DNA of 64,000 nt from positions 1-64,000 of the forward strand of contig CANMLL010000014.1 in the NCBI GenBank assembly GCA_947498775.1, given 5' to 3'. Below, piece after piece: positions 25,401 through 33,948 of the stretch (position 1 is the stretch's first letter; the number at the start of each line of letters is the position of its first letter). Origin of the DNA: an uncultured Aquimarina sp. (GTDB lineage: Bacteria > Bacteroidota > Bacteroidia > Flavobacteriales > Flavobacteriaceae). A program made the position numbers and the translations under genes. The notes beneath the pieces were generated by a model that was not told the DNA's origin, did no database searches, and was given only the letters and a program-made list of their open reading frames with translations.

Positions 25401-26846
25401 GTAGGTGTTGTTGCTTGCTACAATCTTTATGTCATACTTTTTAGCGAATTGTATCAATACTTGATTCACTCTGTTCTCATCTTCTTGATTATGTCGCATA
25501 ATCTCGATGTATAGGTCATCACCAAATTCCTGATGCCACCATTGCAAGGCTTCTTCGGCCTGTTTTTCACCAATATTTAAGACCTTATTGGGTACTTCAC
25601 CATATAAATTGCCGGTAAGCACAATGACATCTTCCTTGTATTGTTTAATAACTTCTTTGTCAATTCTTGGTACATAATAAAACCCATCTACAAAGGCTGT
25701 CGAAGACATTTTTGCCAGATTATGATATCCATTTTTGTTTTTGGCAAGTAACACTATTTGATATCCGTTATCTTTTCGGGATTTATCTTTGTGATTTTCA
25801 CATACAAAAAATTCACAACCAACAATGGGCTTCATTTCAACACCTTCTGGTTGTTGACCATTTTCTATAGCTTCGGCATTTGCTGCTTTTACGCTTTTAT
25901 TATGATTTGAAACAGCTTGTACAAAATGAAAAGCTCCCATCATATTGGCATGATCGGTCATAGCTACTGCATTCATTTTATGTTGTGCAGCGACATTTAC
26001 CAAATCAGGAATGCTGGTTGTTGACTGTAATACCGAAAACTGTGTGTGATTATGTAGGTGTGCAAAATTTACTTCGTCAAGCGCAGCAATATTCTCATCA
26101 ATTTCTTGTTGAGATAGATTAGACGTGCCTTTTTTTGCAAGAGCTTCCTGTATTTTTTGCGAAGCCTTTTTGAGGTTGATATGTTTTAATCCAATTAGCT
26201 GAATTGGTGCTGGATTTGCTTCTTTAAAATTCTCGAAATAGTCAGGCTGTACATCAAGTTCTTCAATAGTAAAAACTTGTTTACGGATTAATTCTAGAAA
26301 ACAACGCGTAGTAGCTTCAACATCGGCCGTTGCGTTGTGTGCTTCACTAAAAGCAATACCAAATAAGTGTTCATGTAACTCGGTTAGGGTAGGGAGCTTA
26401 AATTTCCCTCCGCGACCCCCCGGGATTTTACAAAGCTCGGCAGTTGTTTCTGTACAGGTGTCCAAAACCAGAAGTTCCTGTAGGTCATTATCTACTCCTA
26501 AGCGGTAGAATTCGGCTCCCATGATATTGATATCAAAACCAACATTTTGACCAACAATAAATTTTGTTTTTGATAATGCGATTTTAAATTTTTCTAATGC
26601 TTCTTCAAGAGTAATCCCATCTTGTTCGGCAAGTTCTGTAGAGATTCCGTGTATCTTTTCTGCATCATACGGGATATTAAATCCATCTGGTTTTACCAGA
26701 TAATCCTGATGCTCAATGCAATTTCCCATAGCATCATGCAATTGCCAGGCAATTTGTATACATCTTGGCCAGTTGTCTGTATCACTAATCGGTGCATCCC
26801 ATCGTTTTGGTAATCCGGTGGTTTCAGTATCAAAAATTAAATACAT
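22461..26846 (-). CDS. dnaE: DNA polymerase III alpha subunit fused to a 3'-5' exonuclease
   Basis: A 1461-residue replicative polymerase. Residues 1-190 form a DnaQ-type proofreading exonuclease (IFDTETTGLP with Asp6 and Glu8; later VGQNVGFDINI and SEAHNATADVEAT). A PHP domain starts near 260 (FAHLHNHTQFS). The polymerase core includes GPGRGSAAGS and the catalytic PDIDIDFDD near residue 688. HHH, OB (FGGVITNVEHRTSKNGKGW) and C-terminal parts follow. Alpha and epsilon functions are thus on one chain, an arrangement known from Bacteroidota. Confidence 0.97.
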   Translation of the reverse strand: MYLIFDTETTGLPKRWDAPISDTDNWPRCIQIAWQLHDAMGNCIEHQDYLVKPDGFNIPYDAEKIHGISTELAEQDGITLEEALEKFKIALSKTKFIVGQNVGFDINIMGAEFYRLGVDNDLQELLVLDTCTETTAELCKIPGGRGGKFKLPTLTELHEHLFGIAFSEAHNATADVEATTRCFLELIRKQVFTIEELDVQPDYFENFKEANPAPIQLIGLKHINLKKASQKIQEALAKKGTSNLSQQEIDENIAALDEVNFAHLHNHTQFSVLQSTTSIPDLVNVAAQHKMNAVAMTDHANMMGAFHFVQAVSNHNKSVKAANAEAIENGQQPEGVEMKPIVGCEFFVCENHKDKSRKDNGYQIVLLAKNKNGYHNLAKMSSTAFVDGFYYVPRIDKEVIKQYKEDVIVLTGNLYGEVPNKVLNIGEKQAEEALQWWHQEFGDDLYIEIMRHNQEDENRVNQVLIQFAKKYDIKIVASNNTYYCEKEDANAHDILLCVKDGEKQATPIGRGRGYRYGLPNQEYYFKSQKEMKSLFKDLPDAIINIQDVIDKIAPFELARDVLLPAFDIPEEFQSEEDNIDGGKRGENAYLRHITYEGAKIRYGEITPEIDERLDFELKVIEKTGYPGYFLIVEDFIRAAREMGVSVGPGRGSAAGSAVAYCLWITNLDPIKYDLLFERFLNPDRVSMPDIDIDFDDEGRGRVMDYVIEKYGANQVAQIITYGTMAAKSSIRDTARVLDLPLGDADRIAKLIPNMSKLGKIFGVDEATLKKKFRSDELEKVNELLNIAEGSDLEAETLNQARILEGSVRNTGIHACGVIITPDDITKFVPVALAKDSDMYCTQFDNSVVESAGLLKMDFLGLKTLTLIKDTVKIVKAKHDVELDPENFPLDDEKTYALFQRGETVGVFQYESPGMQKYMKELKPTVFADLIAMNALYRPGPLEYIPSFINRKHGTEEIIYDLEACEEYLKETYGITVYQEQVMLLSQKLANFTKGEADVLRKAMGKKQKAVLDKMKPKFIEQAAANGHPEDKLEKIWKDWEAFAAYAFNKSHSTCYAWIAYQTAYLKAHYPAEYMAAVLSNNMNDIKQVTFFMEECKRMKLEVLGPDVNESYRKFSVNKDGAVRFGMGAIKGVGTGAVATIVENRKEEGPYRSIFDLAKRIDLRAANKKAFESLALAGGFDSFPDTHRGQYFHSEGDGITFLEKAVRYGSKYQESENSSQVSLFGESSEVQIPEPIVPPCEEWGTMEKLAREKEVVGIYLSGHPLDDFKYEMKYFCNAVLLNFADLESNVNRELSFGGVITNVEHRTSKNGKGWATFTVEDYNTAHEFRIFGEEYLKHRPFLVKSTFVYAKAYVKEGWVNRDTGKKGDPRIQFNSFQLLHDVMETYARKLTIQLDINELSDARIDDLKSLLGTHSGNHTLNFVIYEMAEQLKLHMPSRKQKVNISQELLMALEDESVYYKLN

Positions 26847-26984
26847 AAAAGATATATTCGAGAAAGTTGAGTATTACAATTAACATTCAAAAATACAGAA
26901 AATCGTAGGTTTCTTTTTTGAAAAGTTATCCAGAATTATTAACGGGCATTTTAAAAGCATTTTTTTAATAGAATGATCATAAAA

Positions 26985-27019
26985 AAAGCGCCCATTTACG
27001 AAGAATGAACGCTTTTTAT
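26985..27019 (-). terminator. terminator after the lipoprotein gene
   Basis: AAAAAAAGCGCCCATT and AATGAACGCTTTTT form a stem with one interior mismatch around a short loop. T-rich sequence follows on the minus strand, 20 bp beyond the stop at 27040. Confidence 0.7.
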
Positions 27020-27039
27020 GGTTAAGTTGAATCGTGATT

Positions 27040-27876
27040 TTAATAACCAAAATCAAATACTCCTTCAGATACCTGAACACCGCTTCTGGTTTCAAATTCA
27101 AAACTTCCGCTAATACATTGGCTATCTATATTGTGTTCTGTTATGATAAGTGTTCCTCCTAATGCCGAAGACTTATCTTTCCTTTTACTAAACGTAGCAC
27201 TGTAATCTCCAGACCCGCTTAAAGAATACGTTCCCGGGGAAACATTTGCTGGAAAAACAATTTCAATTTCATTTTCTAGATTAGTTGCTTTAATTAGTAT
27301 TGAAACGTTACCTACACCAAAGGCTCCTGTAGAATGATCATCGGTGATCATTTCATAACCATCGACCATTGCAGTAAGTGATGCGTTAAGTAAACAAGGA
27401 TTTATTTCTTGGGTAACAATATCTTCAATTACTGCTGCTTCGATAGGTAAACGGTAGAACCATCCATTATCAAAGCTAGTACTGTTTCCATTAGTGTCTT
27501 TTAGATCTTTGAAGTAAAATTTTCCAGAAATCTCATTGTTGTAAATTTCTGTGATAATAACTTCACCTTCAGTTTCTTGATTCTGAGCAAAAAATTTGGT
27601 TTGATCCTTCTGAAAATTTACATCTCTTAGGGTTTGCCCTACTTTATGGGTTCCCATTTTTGTTGAAGCTATTGTGAAGCTTATAGATTTGTCTCCTTCG
27701 CTTCCAGTGATAATCAATGTTCCATCATTATGGATCATGGCTTTTTTAAATGAAGATCTAAAGATTTCTCCATCAACTTTTGCCTGAAGAGCAGGGTTGT
27801 TGATTTCGATATCAGTAGAACAAGAAGTGAAAATTAGGCAGAAAACTGCTACAAATAGGGTAGTAATTCTGGTCAT
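27040..27876 (-). CDS. DUF6252-like lipoprotein
   Basis: A 278-residue protein with a lipoprotein signal (LIFTSCS, Cys19 from the ATG at 27876; a TTG six codons upstream is less likely). It has two related halves of about 120 residues: ALQAKVDGEIFRSS...KMGTHKVGQT...SGKFYF, and SLTAMVDGYEMITDD...SPGTYSLSG...SGSFEFET. This matches the DUF6252 pattern of Flavobacteriia lipoproteins. The function is unknown. It is a single gene. Confidence 0.82.
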   Translation of the reverse strand: MTRITTLFVAVFCLIFTSCSTDIEINNPALQAKVDGEIFRSSFKKAMIHNDGTLIITGSEGDKSISFTIASTKMGTHKVGQTLRDVNFQKDQTKFFAQNQETEGEVIITEIYNNEISGKFYFKDLKDTNGNSTSFDNGWFYRLPIEAAVIEDIVTQEINPCLLNASLTAMVDGYEMITDDHSTGAFGVGNVSILIKATNLENEIEIVFPANVSPGTYSLSGSGDYSATFSKRKDKSSALGGTLIITEHNIDSQCISGSFEFETRSGVQVSEGVFDFGY

Positions 27877-27894
27877 AGGCTTGGGGCTTTGCAA

Positions 27895-28220
27895 TTTGAC
27901 TTACGGTTAAACCGTACTAAAAATGTTTACGCTGCAAACATATAATGAAAAATCGGATAAATCAATTTTTTTATCGAAAAAATGCATATTTTATCGATGA
28001 AATACACAAATATATGTTTTTATTGATGGTAAATCGATGTTTTATAAGAATTTTCTGTGTAAAAATGATGTAGAATAAGATCGTACTTAATAGGTGAGAA
28101 AAACATACACTATTTTGATACAGATAATAAACTTTAGAATTATTGATTTCATTTCATTAAAAATAATTAACTTTGCGCCCTTAATTATAATCCGGGTCGA
28201 GTACCCAAAAATTAATTTAT
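27895..28220. other. AT-rich gene-free stretch upstream of rpsP
   Basis: No gene is seen. The stretch between about 27950 and 28040 repeats TTTATCGA/ATCGAT-like words several times and may hold regulator sites. The rpsP promoter lies at its right end. Confidence 0.5.
28142..28174 (+). promoter_or_regulatory. promoter of the rpsP operon
   Basis: TTG (28142-28144), 22 bp, TAACTTTG (28167-28174) fits the Bacteroidota promoter consensus. It lies 46 bp upstream of the rpsP start. Confidence 0.6.
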
Positions 28221-28862
28221 ATGCCTGTTAAAATTAGATTACAGAGACACGGTAAAAAAGGAAAACCTTTTTACTGGATCGTAGCAGCAGATGCTAGATC
28301 AAAAAGAGATGGTAGATATCTTGAAAAGTTAGGTACGTACAATCCTAATGTAAACCCAGCTAGTATTAATCTTAATATTGATGATGCTGTAAAATGGTTA
28401 CAGAATGGTGCACAACCTACAGATACAGCAAGAGCTATCTTATCTTACAAAGGCGCTTTACTTAAAAATCACCTGGCAGGTGGAGTAAAAAAGGGAGCGT
28501 TAACAGAAGAACAAGCTGAAGAAAAATTTCAGGCTTGGATATCTGAAAAAGAAGGAGCTGTTACGGCTAAGAAAGATGCTTTAGCAAAAGCTGAAGCTAC
28601 TGCCAAGGCAAAAGCTCTAGCAGCTGAAAAAGAAGTGAATGCTAAGCGTGAAGCAGAAGCAGAAGCTGCAGAAACTGAGGCTAAAGCTGAAGAAGCTGGT
28701 GCTGAAGCAGAAATTACTGAAGAAGTAGTAGAAGCAACTGAAACTCCTGAAGCCGAAGCTGCAACAGAAGAAGTTGCAACAGAAGAAGCTGAAGCTGCAA
28801 CAGAAGAAGCTGAAGCTGCAACAGAAGAAGTAACTGAAGAAGCTAGCAACGAACAAGAATAG
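28221..28862 (+). CDS. rpsP: 30S ribosomal protein S16 with long acidic tail
   Basis: Residues 1-85 are S16 (MPVKIRLQRHGKKGKPFYWI, then DGRYLEKLGTYNP). A linker carries the GALTEEQAEEKF segment. From about residue 115 the chain is an Ala/Glu/Lys-rich, probably helical tail ending in repeats of EAEAATEE. The total of 213 residues is more than twice the usual length. Tails of this kind are known in Flavobacteriia. It is the first gene of rpsP-rimM-trmN6. Confidence 0.97.
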   Translation: MPVKIRLQRHGKKGKPFYWIVAADARSKRDGRYLEKLGTYNPNVNPASINLNIDDAVKWLQNGAQPTDTARAILSYKGALLKNHLAGGVKKGALTEEQAEEKFQAWISEKEGAVTAKKDALAKAEATAKAKALAAEKEVNAKREAEAEAAETEAKAEEAGAEAEITEEVVEATETPEAEAATEEVATEEAEAATEEAEAATEEVTEEASNEQE

Positions 28863-28876
28863 TTGCATTATTGACG

Positions 28877-29401
28877 ATGAAGAAAGAAGAATGCTTCTAT
28901 CTAGGTAAAATCGTAAGTAAATTTAGTTTTAAGGGCGAGGTATTGATCAAATTAGATACCGATGAACCTGAAAGTTATGCAAAAATGGAATCAGTATTTG
29001 TTGATTATAACAACAATATGGTTCCATTTTTTATTGAAAAAAGCAAACTTCATAAAAGCAATTTACTCCGAGTAAAGTTTGAAGATGTAGATTCTGAAGA
29101 AGATGCAGACGATCTTATGAAAGCAGAAATATATCTTCCGATTACCCTATTACCAAAACTTGAAGGAAATCAATTTTATTATCACGAAGTAATTGGATTC
29201 AAGATCATAGACAAAATATTTGGCGAAGTCGGAATTATTAAATCAATCAACGACTCGACCGCCCAGGCGCTTTTTGAAATTGATCGTGATGGAACCGAGG
29301 TTTTGATCCCTATGAATGACGAGTTTATTGATAGAATAGATCGAAAAGCAAAAGAGGTTATTGTAACTACTCCAGAAGGATTGATTGATCTTTATTTGTA
29401 A
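28877..29401 (+). CDS. rimM: ribosome maturation factor RimM
   Basis: A 174-residue 16S rRNA processing factor with an N-terminal RimM domain (CFYLGKIVSKFSFKGEVLIKL) and a C-terminal PRC-barrel (YHEVIGFKIIDKIFGEVG, EVLIPMNDEFI). It binds S19 during 30S assembly. The ATG at 28877 is preferred over a TTG two codons upstream. It is 14 bp after rpsP, the usual order. Confidence 0.96.
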   Translation: MKKEECFYLGKIVSKFSFKGEVLIKLDTDEPESYAKMESVFVDYNNNMVPFFIEKSKLHKSNLLRVKFEDVDSEEDADDLMKAEIYLPITLLPKLEGNQFYYHEVIGFKIIDKIFGEVGIIKSINDSTAQALFEIDRDGTEVLIPMNDEFIDRIDRKAKEVIVTTPEGLIDLYL

Positions 29402-29413
29402 ACCGATATTTCG

Positions 29414-29447
29414 TTGTCATTCTGGCGCAGGCCAGAATCCACATTCA
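29414..29447. repeat. REP-like palindrome between rimM and trmN6
   Basis: CATTCTGGCGCAGGCCAGAAT forms a short hairpin. A variant of the same family (GTCATTCCGG...) occurs at 38057. Dispersed palindromes of this kind are common between genes in Flavobacteriia. Confidence 0.6.
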
Positions 29448-29461
29448 AAAAATATTACTTC

Positions 29462-30175
29462 ATGTCCAAACCATTCAAGTTCAAACAATTTGCTATAAAC
29501 CAGGATCGCTGTGCCATGAAAATAGGGACAGATGGGGTTTTGTTGGGAGCTTGGACACCTATTGATGCTTCTACGAATTCGATTTTGGATATTGGAACTG
29601 GTACTGGCGTGATTGCCTTGATGGCTGCCCAAAGATCTAATGCCGAAATTATCGATGCCCTCGAAATAGATACTGAGGCCTACGAACAAGCTGTTGATAA
29701 TTTTGAAACTTCACTCTGGAGTGATCGATTATTTTGTTATCATGCTTCTTTTCAGGAATTTTTTGAAGAAATTGACGATCAGTATGATTTGTTAATCAGC
29801 AACCCTCCATTTTATTCTGAAGATTATAAAACTTCAAACGTGCAAAGAGATATGGCAAGATTTGAGGATGCGCTTCCGTTTGAGCATTTATTTATTGGAG
29901 CATCTAGATTGCTATCTGATTATGGAAAACTGGCATTGATCATACCTTTTAAAGAGGAAGAAAGAGTTATTCAAATAGGAAAACAAGTGATGTTGTATCC
30001 TCAAAGAATTACACGCGTAAAAGGAAATTTAACCTCAGAGACGAAAAGAAGTTTACTTTTGTTCGGATTTCATCAAATAGACTATGATATAGATGAACTT
30101 GTTATAGAAAAGTCTCGCCATGACTACACTGATGCTTATAGAAATCTTACCCGAGACTTTTATCTAAAAATATAA
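29462..30175 (+). CDS. trmN6: tRNA1(Val) (adenine37-N6)-methyltransferase
   Basis: A 237-residue methyltransferase of the YfiC/TrmN6 family: FKFKQFAINQDRCAMKIGTDG at the start, SAM motif LDIGTGTGVIALMAAQ and the N6-adenine motif ISNPPFY. It would methylate A37 of tRNA-Val. The ATG at 29462 begins the conserved MSKPFKFKQF. The upstream TTG frame reads through a repeat and is not the start. Confidence 0.92.
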   Translation: MSKPFKFKQFAINQDRCAMKIGTDGVLLGAWTPIDASTNSILDIGTGTGVIALMAAQRSNAEIIDALEIDTEAYEQAVDNFETSLWSDRLFCYHASFQEFFEEIDDQYDLLISNPPFYSEDYKTSNVQRDMARFEDALPFEHLFIGASRLLSDYGKLALIIPFKEEERVIQIGKQVMLYPQRITRVKGNLTSETKRSLLLFGFHQIDYDIDELVIEKSRHDYTDAYRNLTRDFYLKI

Positions 30176-30176
30176 G

Positions 30177-30206
30177 AAAAGGAGAGTTTTACAAAACTCT
30201 CCTTTT
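30177..30206. terminator. strong bidirectional terminator
   Basis: AAAAGGAGAGTTTT / AAAACTCTCCTTTT is a near-perfect hairpin with a two-base loop, immediately after the trmN6 stop. A and T runs on both sides suit termination from both strands. Confidence 0.9.
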
Positions 30207-30278
30207 CTAAATTCAATCACTCTACGAAGCTTAATTTATAAAGTATAAATTAAATCTTTTATTCGTTGTTCAAACTTG

Positions 30279-30590
30279 TTACTTCGTAATCCAATTACCA
30301 TCAACATCGCAATACACTTCCATTTCCTTTTCACCTTGCTTCAATATCAACTTAAATTCTGAAGCATCTTCTTTGGCAGCTGCTTGTTCAATGGTAGCTC
30401 CGGCAAAATCTTTGGCAACAGCATCAAGAACTTTTTGAGGCAAGTTTTCTACTGCTAAATCAATATATTTTTCTTGAACAGGAGCAGTAACTTCTGTGTT
30501 ATCATTTGAAGCGGTTTCTTGAGCGTTGATTCCTTGAGTTCCAACTAATAATCCGAAAGCTACTACTGGTAATACAAATAAATTTTTCAT
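30279..30590 (-). CDS. small secreted PepSY-like protein
   Basis: A 103-residue protein with a signal peptide (about 1-23, ending INAQ), a Thr/Glu-rich linker and a domain of about 60 residues (LPQKVLDAVAKDFAGATIEQA, then FKLILKQGEKEMEVYCDVDGNW). This resembles the PepSY-like/DUF2874 fold. Probably periplasmic; function unknown. Confidence 0.8.
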   Translation of the reverse strand: MKNLFVLPVVAFGLLVGTQGINAQETASNDNTEVTAPVQEKYIDLAVENLPQKVLDAVAKDFAGATIEQAAAKEDASEFKLILKQGEKEMEVYCDVDGNWITK

Positions 30591-30987
30591 TTTGTGTTTT
30601 TTAAGATTTACATTTTGTTACACTTAACTACTATAGAATAATTGTGCCAGCAGATGGATGCGTATTCATTTTTAAATTTAAATTATTGAAAATCAAATAG
30701 TTATATGGGTTAGGTTCAGTGATGCACCTCACCTGAATATAATAGAGAAGTGTGGAAAAAAGAGTAAAACTGCGGAATTTATACACAAATTTGAAGAGAA
30801 AATCCAAGAATGATAGTTTCTTTTGAGTAACAGAAATCAATTAGTACATCTTATTAGGTGTATGATGAGTTCGATAAAAAGAATCAATGTTTTTAAAAAT
30901 GTGAAAAAAATTGGTTGCTCTTTTTCCATTAATTACATTTGTTAACCGCTTATACGAGATAATTTTGATAATTCTTTAATAAAACCT
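30591..30987. other. gene-free stretch upstream of the acyl-CoA dehydrogenase
   Basis: No convincing gene. It holds the divergent promoter regions of the PepSY-like gene and the dehydrogenase. For the latter, TTG (30939-30941), 18 bp, TAATTTTG (30960-30967) fits the Bacteroidota promoter consensus. Confidence 0.55.
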
Positions 30988-32166
30988 ATGAAACCTGATC
31001 TTTTTGAAGCTCCAGATTATTATAACTTAGACGAATTACTAACCGATGAGCATAAGCTGGTGCGCGACGCTGCCCGCAGTTGGGTAAAACGTGAAGTTTC
31101 ACCTATAATTGAAGAGTATGCACAACGCGCAGAGTTTCCAGATCAAATCATTAATGGACTTGCAGAGATAGGGGCTTTTGGTCCTTATATCCCTGAAGAA
31201 TACGGAGGGGCAGGACTAGACCAAATAAGCTACGGCCTGATCATGCAGGAAATAGAACGAGGAGATTCTGGAGTGCGATCCACCTCTTCTGTGCAATCAT
31301 CTTTGGTGATGTATCCTATTTGGAAATATGGTAACGAAGAACAACGAAAAAAATACCTTCCCAAATTAGCATCAGGAGAATTTATGGGGTGTTTTGGACT
31401 AACAGAACCTGATCATGGGTCAAATCCGGGAGGGATGACCACCAATTTCAAAGACAAGGGAGATCATTATTTATTAAATGGAGCAAAACTTTGGATCTCA
31501 AATGCACCGTTTGCCGATATTGCGGTGGTGTGGGCAAAAAATGAAGAAGGAAGAATTCATGGATTGATTGTAGAACGGGGTATGGAAGGATTTACTACTC
31601 CCCAAACGCATAACAAATGGTCGCTTCGCGCATCTGCAACAGGAGAGTTGATCTTTGATAATGTAAAAGTACCTAAAGAAAACGTATTACCTAATAAAAG
31701 TGGATTGGGAGCACCGTTGGGATGCCTGGATTCTGCACGATATGGAATTGCCTGGGGAGCTATTGGTGCAGCGATGGATTGTTACGATACTGCATTACGA
31801 TATGCCAAAGAACGTATTCAGTTTGATAAACCGATAGGCGCTACACAACTACAGCAAAAGAAGCTAGCCGAAATGATCACCGAAATCACCAAGGCGCAAT
31901 TATTGGCATGGCGATTAGGAGTATTACGTAATGAGGACAAAGCAACCAGCGCACAAATTTCTATGGCAAAGCGTAATAATGTAGATATGGCTATAAAAAT
32001 TGCCAGAGAAGCACGCCAGATACTTGGTGGTATGGGAATCACGGGGGAGTATAGCATTATGCGTCATATGATGAATTTGGAAAGCGTAATCACCTATGAG
32101 GGCACTCATGATATCCATTTATTAATCACGGGTATGGATATTACCGGTTTTTCTGCATTTAAGTAA
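30988..32166 (+). CDS. acyl-CoA dehydrogenase, glutaryl-CoA dehydrogenase type
   Basis: A 392-residue FAD enzyme of the acyl-CoA dehydrogenase family. Segments typical of glutaryl-CoA dehydrogenase are present: VRSTSSVQSSLVMYPI, GCFGLTEPDHGSNPGGM, CLDSARYGIAWGAIGAAMDC and the catalytic Glu in TYEGTHDIH. It would oxidise and decarboxylate glutaryl-CoA to crotonyl-CoA in lysine/tryptophan breakdown. No partner gene is adjacent. Length and motifs are normal. Confidence 0.93.
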   Translation: MKPDLFEAPDYYNLDELLTDEHKLVRDAARSWVKREVSPIIEEYAQRAEFPDQIINGLAEIGAFGPYIPEEYGGAGLDQISYGLIMQEIERGDSGVRSTSSVQSSLVMYPIWKYGNEEQRKKYLPKLASGEFMGCFGLTEPDHGSNPGGMTTNFKDKGDHYLLNGAKLWISNAPFADIAVVWAKNEEGRIHGLIVERGMEGFTTPQTHNKWSLRASATGELIFDNVKVPKENVLPNKSGLGAPLGCLDSARYGIAWGAIGAAMDCYDTALRYAKERIQFDKPIGATQLQQKKLAEMITEITKAQLLAWRLGVLRNEDKATSAQISMAKRNNVDMAIKIAREARQILGGMGITGEYSIMRHMMNLESVITYEGTHDIHLLITGMDITGFSAFK

Positions 32167-32606
32167 TCAAAAGCCGTCAATTAGGGTGTTTTTATGTAAT
32201 AAAATGGCCGTCACACCGAGCGGAGTCGAGCTGTAGAACAAGCAAAGAAAATAATACCGTCACCCTGAGCCGGGGTGAAGTGAAAAATTCTCCCATACCG
32301 AAGTACGGGAGAATCAAGGGAATTACAAAAAATCAGCATATCGCCGAAAAATTAAGGGGCAACATTACCACCTTAGGATTCAATATCGATCTCGCCTACC
32401 CCTAGTCTCCATCGAGTATTGAATCTTTTTGTTTTCGTACTGGCCAACTCAAACTATAAATGAAAGTTTCCATTTACAATGCAAGAATACTACACGCGAG
32501 TTTCATTTTTTGATACTGAGAACTTTTTTTTCATTTTTTTTTGAAATGAGTGTAATTGAGGTAAAAAAGAACATTTTATCCCAGTAAATTCAAACAACAA
32601 ATGGTA
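32167..32606. other. 440-bp gene-free stretch with REP-like repeats
   Basis: No gene. It contains GTCACACCGAGCGGAGTCGAG and GTCACCCTGAGCCGGGGTGAAG (two variants of one repeat) and the palindrome ATTCTCCCATACCGAAGTACGGGAGAAT (32288-32315). Downstream, 32370-32460 is unstructured to the eye. Confidence 0.6.
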
Positions 32607-32879
32607 TTATCCAACAAAAGGATTTAATTCATTTGTAGTTAACTCTTTTCCATAAAATCCAAATCTGAAGCCTACTGCCTTTTCATACACAAAGCTTTGC
32701 AAGGATACATCATAGATTACAGGAGCTTTTAGCTCCCGCATCATATGAATGGTTCGGTACAATTTGGTTTTTGAAATTTCTAATCGATTGGCTAATTGTA
32801 ACGGACTTCCGGTAGCTTTTAGACGGATTAGTTGGTCGATGCGTTCTATTAATTCGATTTGTTTGATGATTACATTCAT
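32607..32879 (-). CDS. helix-turn-helix protein
   Basis: A 90-residue protein whose first 55 residues form an HTH (LIRLKATGSPLQLANRLEISKTKLYRTIHMM). A short tail has an aromatic stretch VGFRFGFYGKEL. Small proteins of this kind are common in Flavobacteriia and are probably DNA-binding; the target is unknown. It stands alone between repeats. Confidence 0.8.
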   Translation of the reverse strand: MNVIIKQIELIERIDQLIRLKATGSPLQLANRLEISKTKLYRTIHMMRELKAPVIYDVSLQSFVYEKAVGFRFGFYGKELTTNELNPFVG

Positions 32880-33214
32880 AAATACTCCCTTTTATTTATT
32901 ACTCTTGTGATCAATAATTTACTTGTGTGGTTTTAGATGAATGTCTGTACAAAAGAATTTGTTACCCTGAGAATCGCAATAATTTTTATGATTATCCGTA
33001 CTATATCATATACCACAATTGTTTACCTGAACTCGTTTCAGGTTCTCATGATAAATTGTTACTTAAGAGTATGGGATTCCGAAATACACCTGCCTACCTG
33101 CTGTAATGCAGGCAGGTTCGGAATGGCGTCAAATACGATGATTATGAAGTAAAAAGAATGTCCAATAATAACATTTATAGTGATAACAATTTGTTCTATA
33201 ATAAAAATAGAATT
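32880..33214. repeat. gene-free stretch with a dispersed repeat (copy 1, inverted)
   Basis: About 32985-33140 is, on the minus strand, a diverged copy of the MITE-like element at 62534-62712. Shared blocks are the CCTGCCTGCATTACnGCAGGTAGGCAGG hairpin, the GAACCTGAAACGAGTTCAGGT hairpin and TGGTATATGATATAnTACGGATA. No gene is supported here; a plus-strand frame across it is a by-product. Confidence 0.7.
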
Positions 33215-33943
33215 TTACTCCTGCAATGCTTCTTTTAAGCTCAAAGCACTGCTTCTATAAATACCATTGTACCCAATAATTTCTTCGAGTAAAGAAATTG
33301 TCTTCTTAATTTTACCCAGCTTCAGATTGGTAAGAGCGAGATACCATCTAGAATTTTCGTAGTACTTGCTATTTTTCTGGATTTTTTCAAACTGAACAAT
33401 AGCTTTTTGCTCTTGATCGGTTTTTATATAACTATTACCTAAGTATAGCGTAAACTCATCTTTGAGATTGGTAATGTTCTCTAAAGCAATAATGACTTCA
33501 CTATATTCTTGATTGTTATAGTTTTTTATTACTTGTTTAAATTTGGTATTGCTTTCCCCGCGAGTAACATCTTCTACCGGGAAAGGTTCATAATACGAAG
33601 CATACAAATCTAGAGCTTTGTTTTGCACAGTAGAAGTATACCATAAGAAAGATCCAATACCCACTACTACAATGATAGTTGCCGCAACTTTCCATTTGGC
33701 TGAAAAAAAAGAAGAAGTAGTTTTTTCTTCTTTGATTTTTTTACTGATGTCTGTCAATTTTTCTTTGAAGGCCAGTGTGTCTTTATCCCCCAGAACTTCG
33801 TGTAAAGATTTATGTTTTTCGATTTCATTCTGCAACTCGATATTTTTGGCTATTTCTGCCTCAAATTTCAGCAACTCATCTTTTGGAAGCGATTGAGAGA
33901 GATACGCCTCTATTTTTTCAAATATTTCCGGGGTTCGTTCCAT
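33215..33943 (-). CDS. putative anti-sigma factor with a TPR-like periplasmic part
   Basis: A 242-residue protein with a cytoplasmic N-terminal part (1-80, similar in pattern to zinc-less anti-sigma domains: FEKIEAYLSQSLPKDELLKFE), one membrane helix (about 87-105) and a periplasmic TPR-like part (ENITNLKDEFTLYLGNSYIKT, LALTNLKLGKIKKTISLL). It lies 5 bp after the ECF sigma gene, so regulation of that sigma factor is the natural inference. Confidence 0.8.
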   Translation of the reverse strand: MERTPEIFEKIEAYLSQSLPKDELLKFEAEIAKNIELQNEIEKHKSLHEVLGDKDTLAFKEKLTDISKKIKEEKTTSSFFSAKWKVAATIIVVVGIGSFLWYTSTVQNKALDLYASYYEPFPVEDVTRGESNTKFKQVIKNYNNQEYSEVIIALENITNLKDEFTLYLGNSYIKTDQEQKAIVQFEKIQKNSKYYENSRWYLALTNLKLGKIKKTISLLEEIIGYNGIYRSSALSLKEALQE

Positions 33944-33948
33944 AAAAC

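Noticed and set aside
26880..27101. Minus-strand frame of 73 codons
   Set aside because: It overlaps the end of the DUF6252-like lipoprotein gene and its terminator, and has no recognisable content.
28529..28868. Minus-strand frames rich in Ala/Ser or Phe/Ser opposite rpsP
   Set aside because: Low-complexity antisense of the Ala/Glu codon repeats of S16.
30631..30840. Minus-strand frame of 69 codons between the PepSY-like and dehydrogenase genes
   Set aside because: No family likeness, poor start context, and it lies in the promoter region.
32937..33152. Plus-strand frame of 71 codons
   Set aside because: It lies inside the dispersed repeat copy at 32985-33140, and the other copy does not keep the frame.
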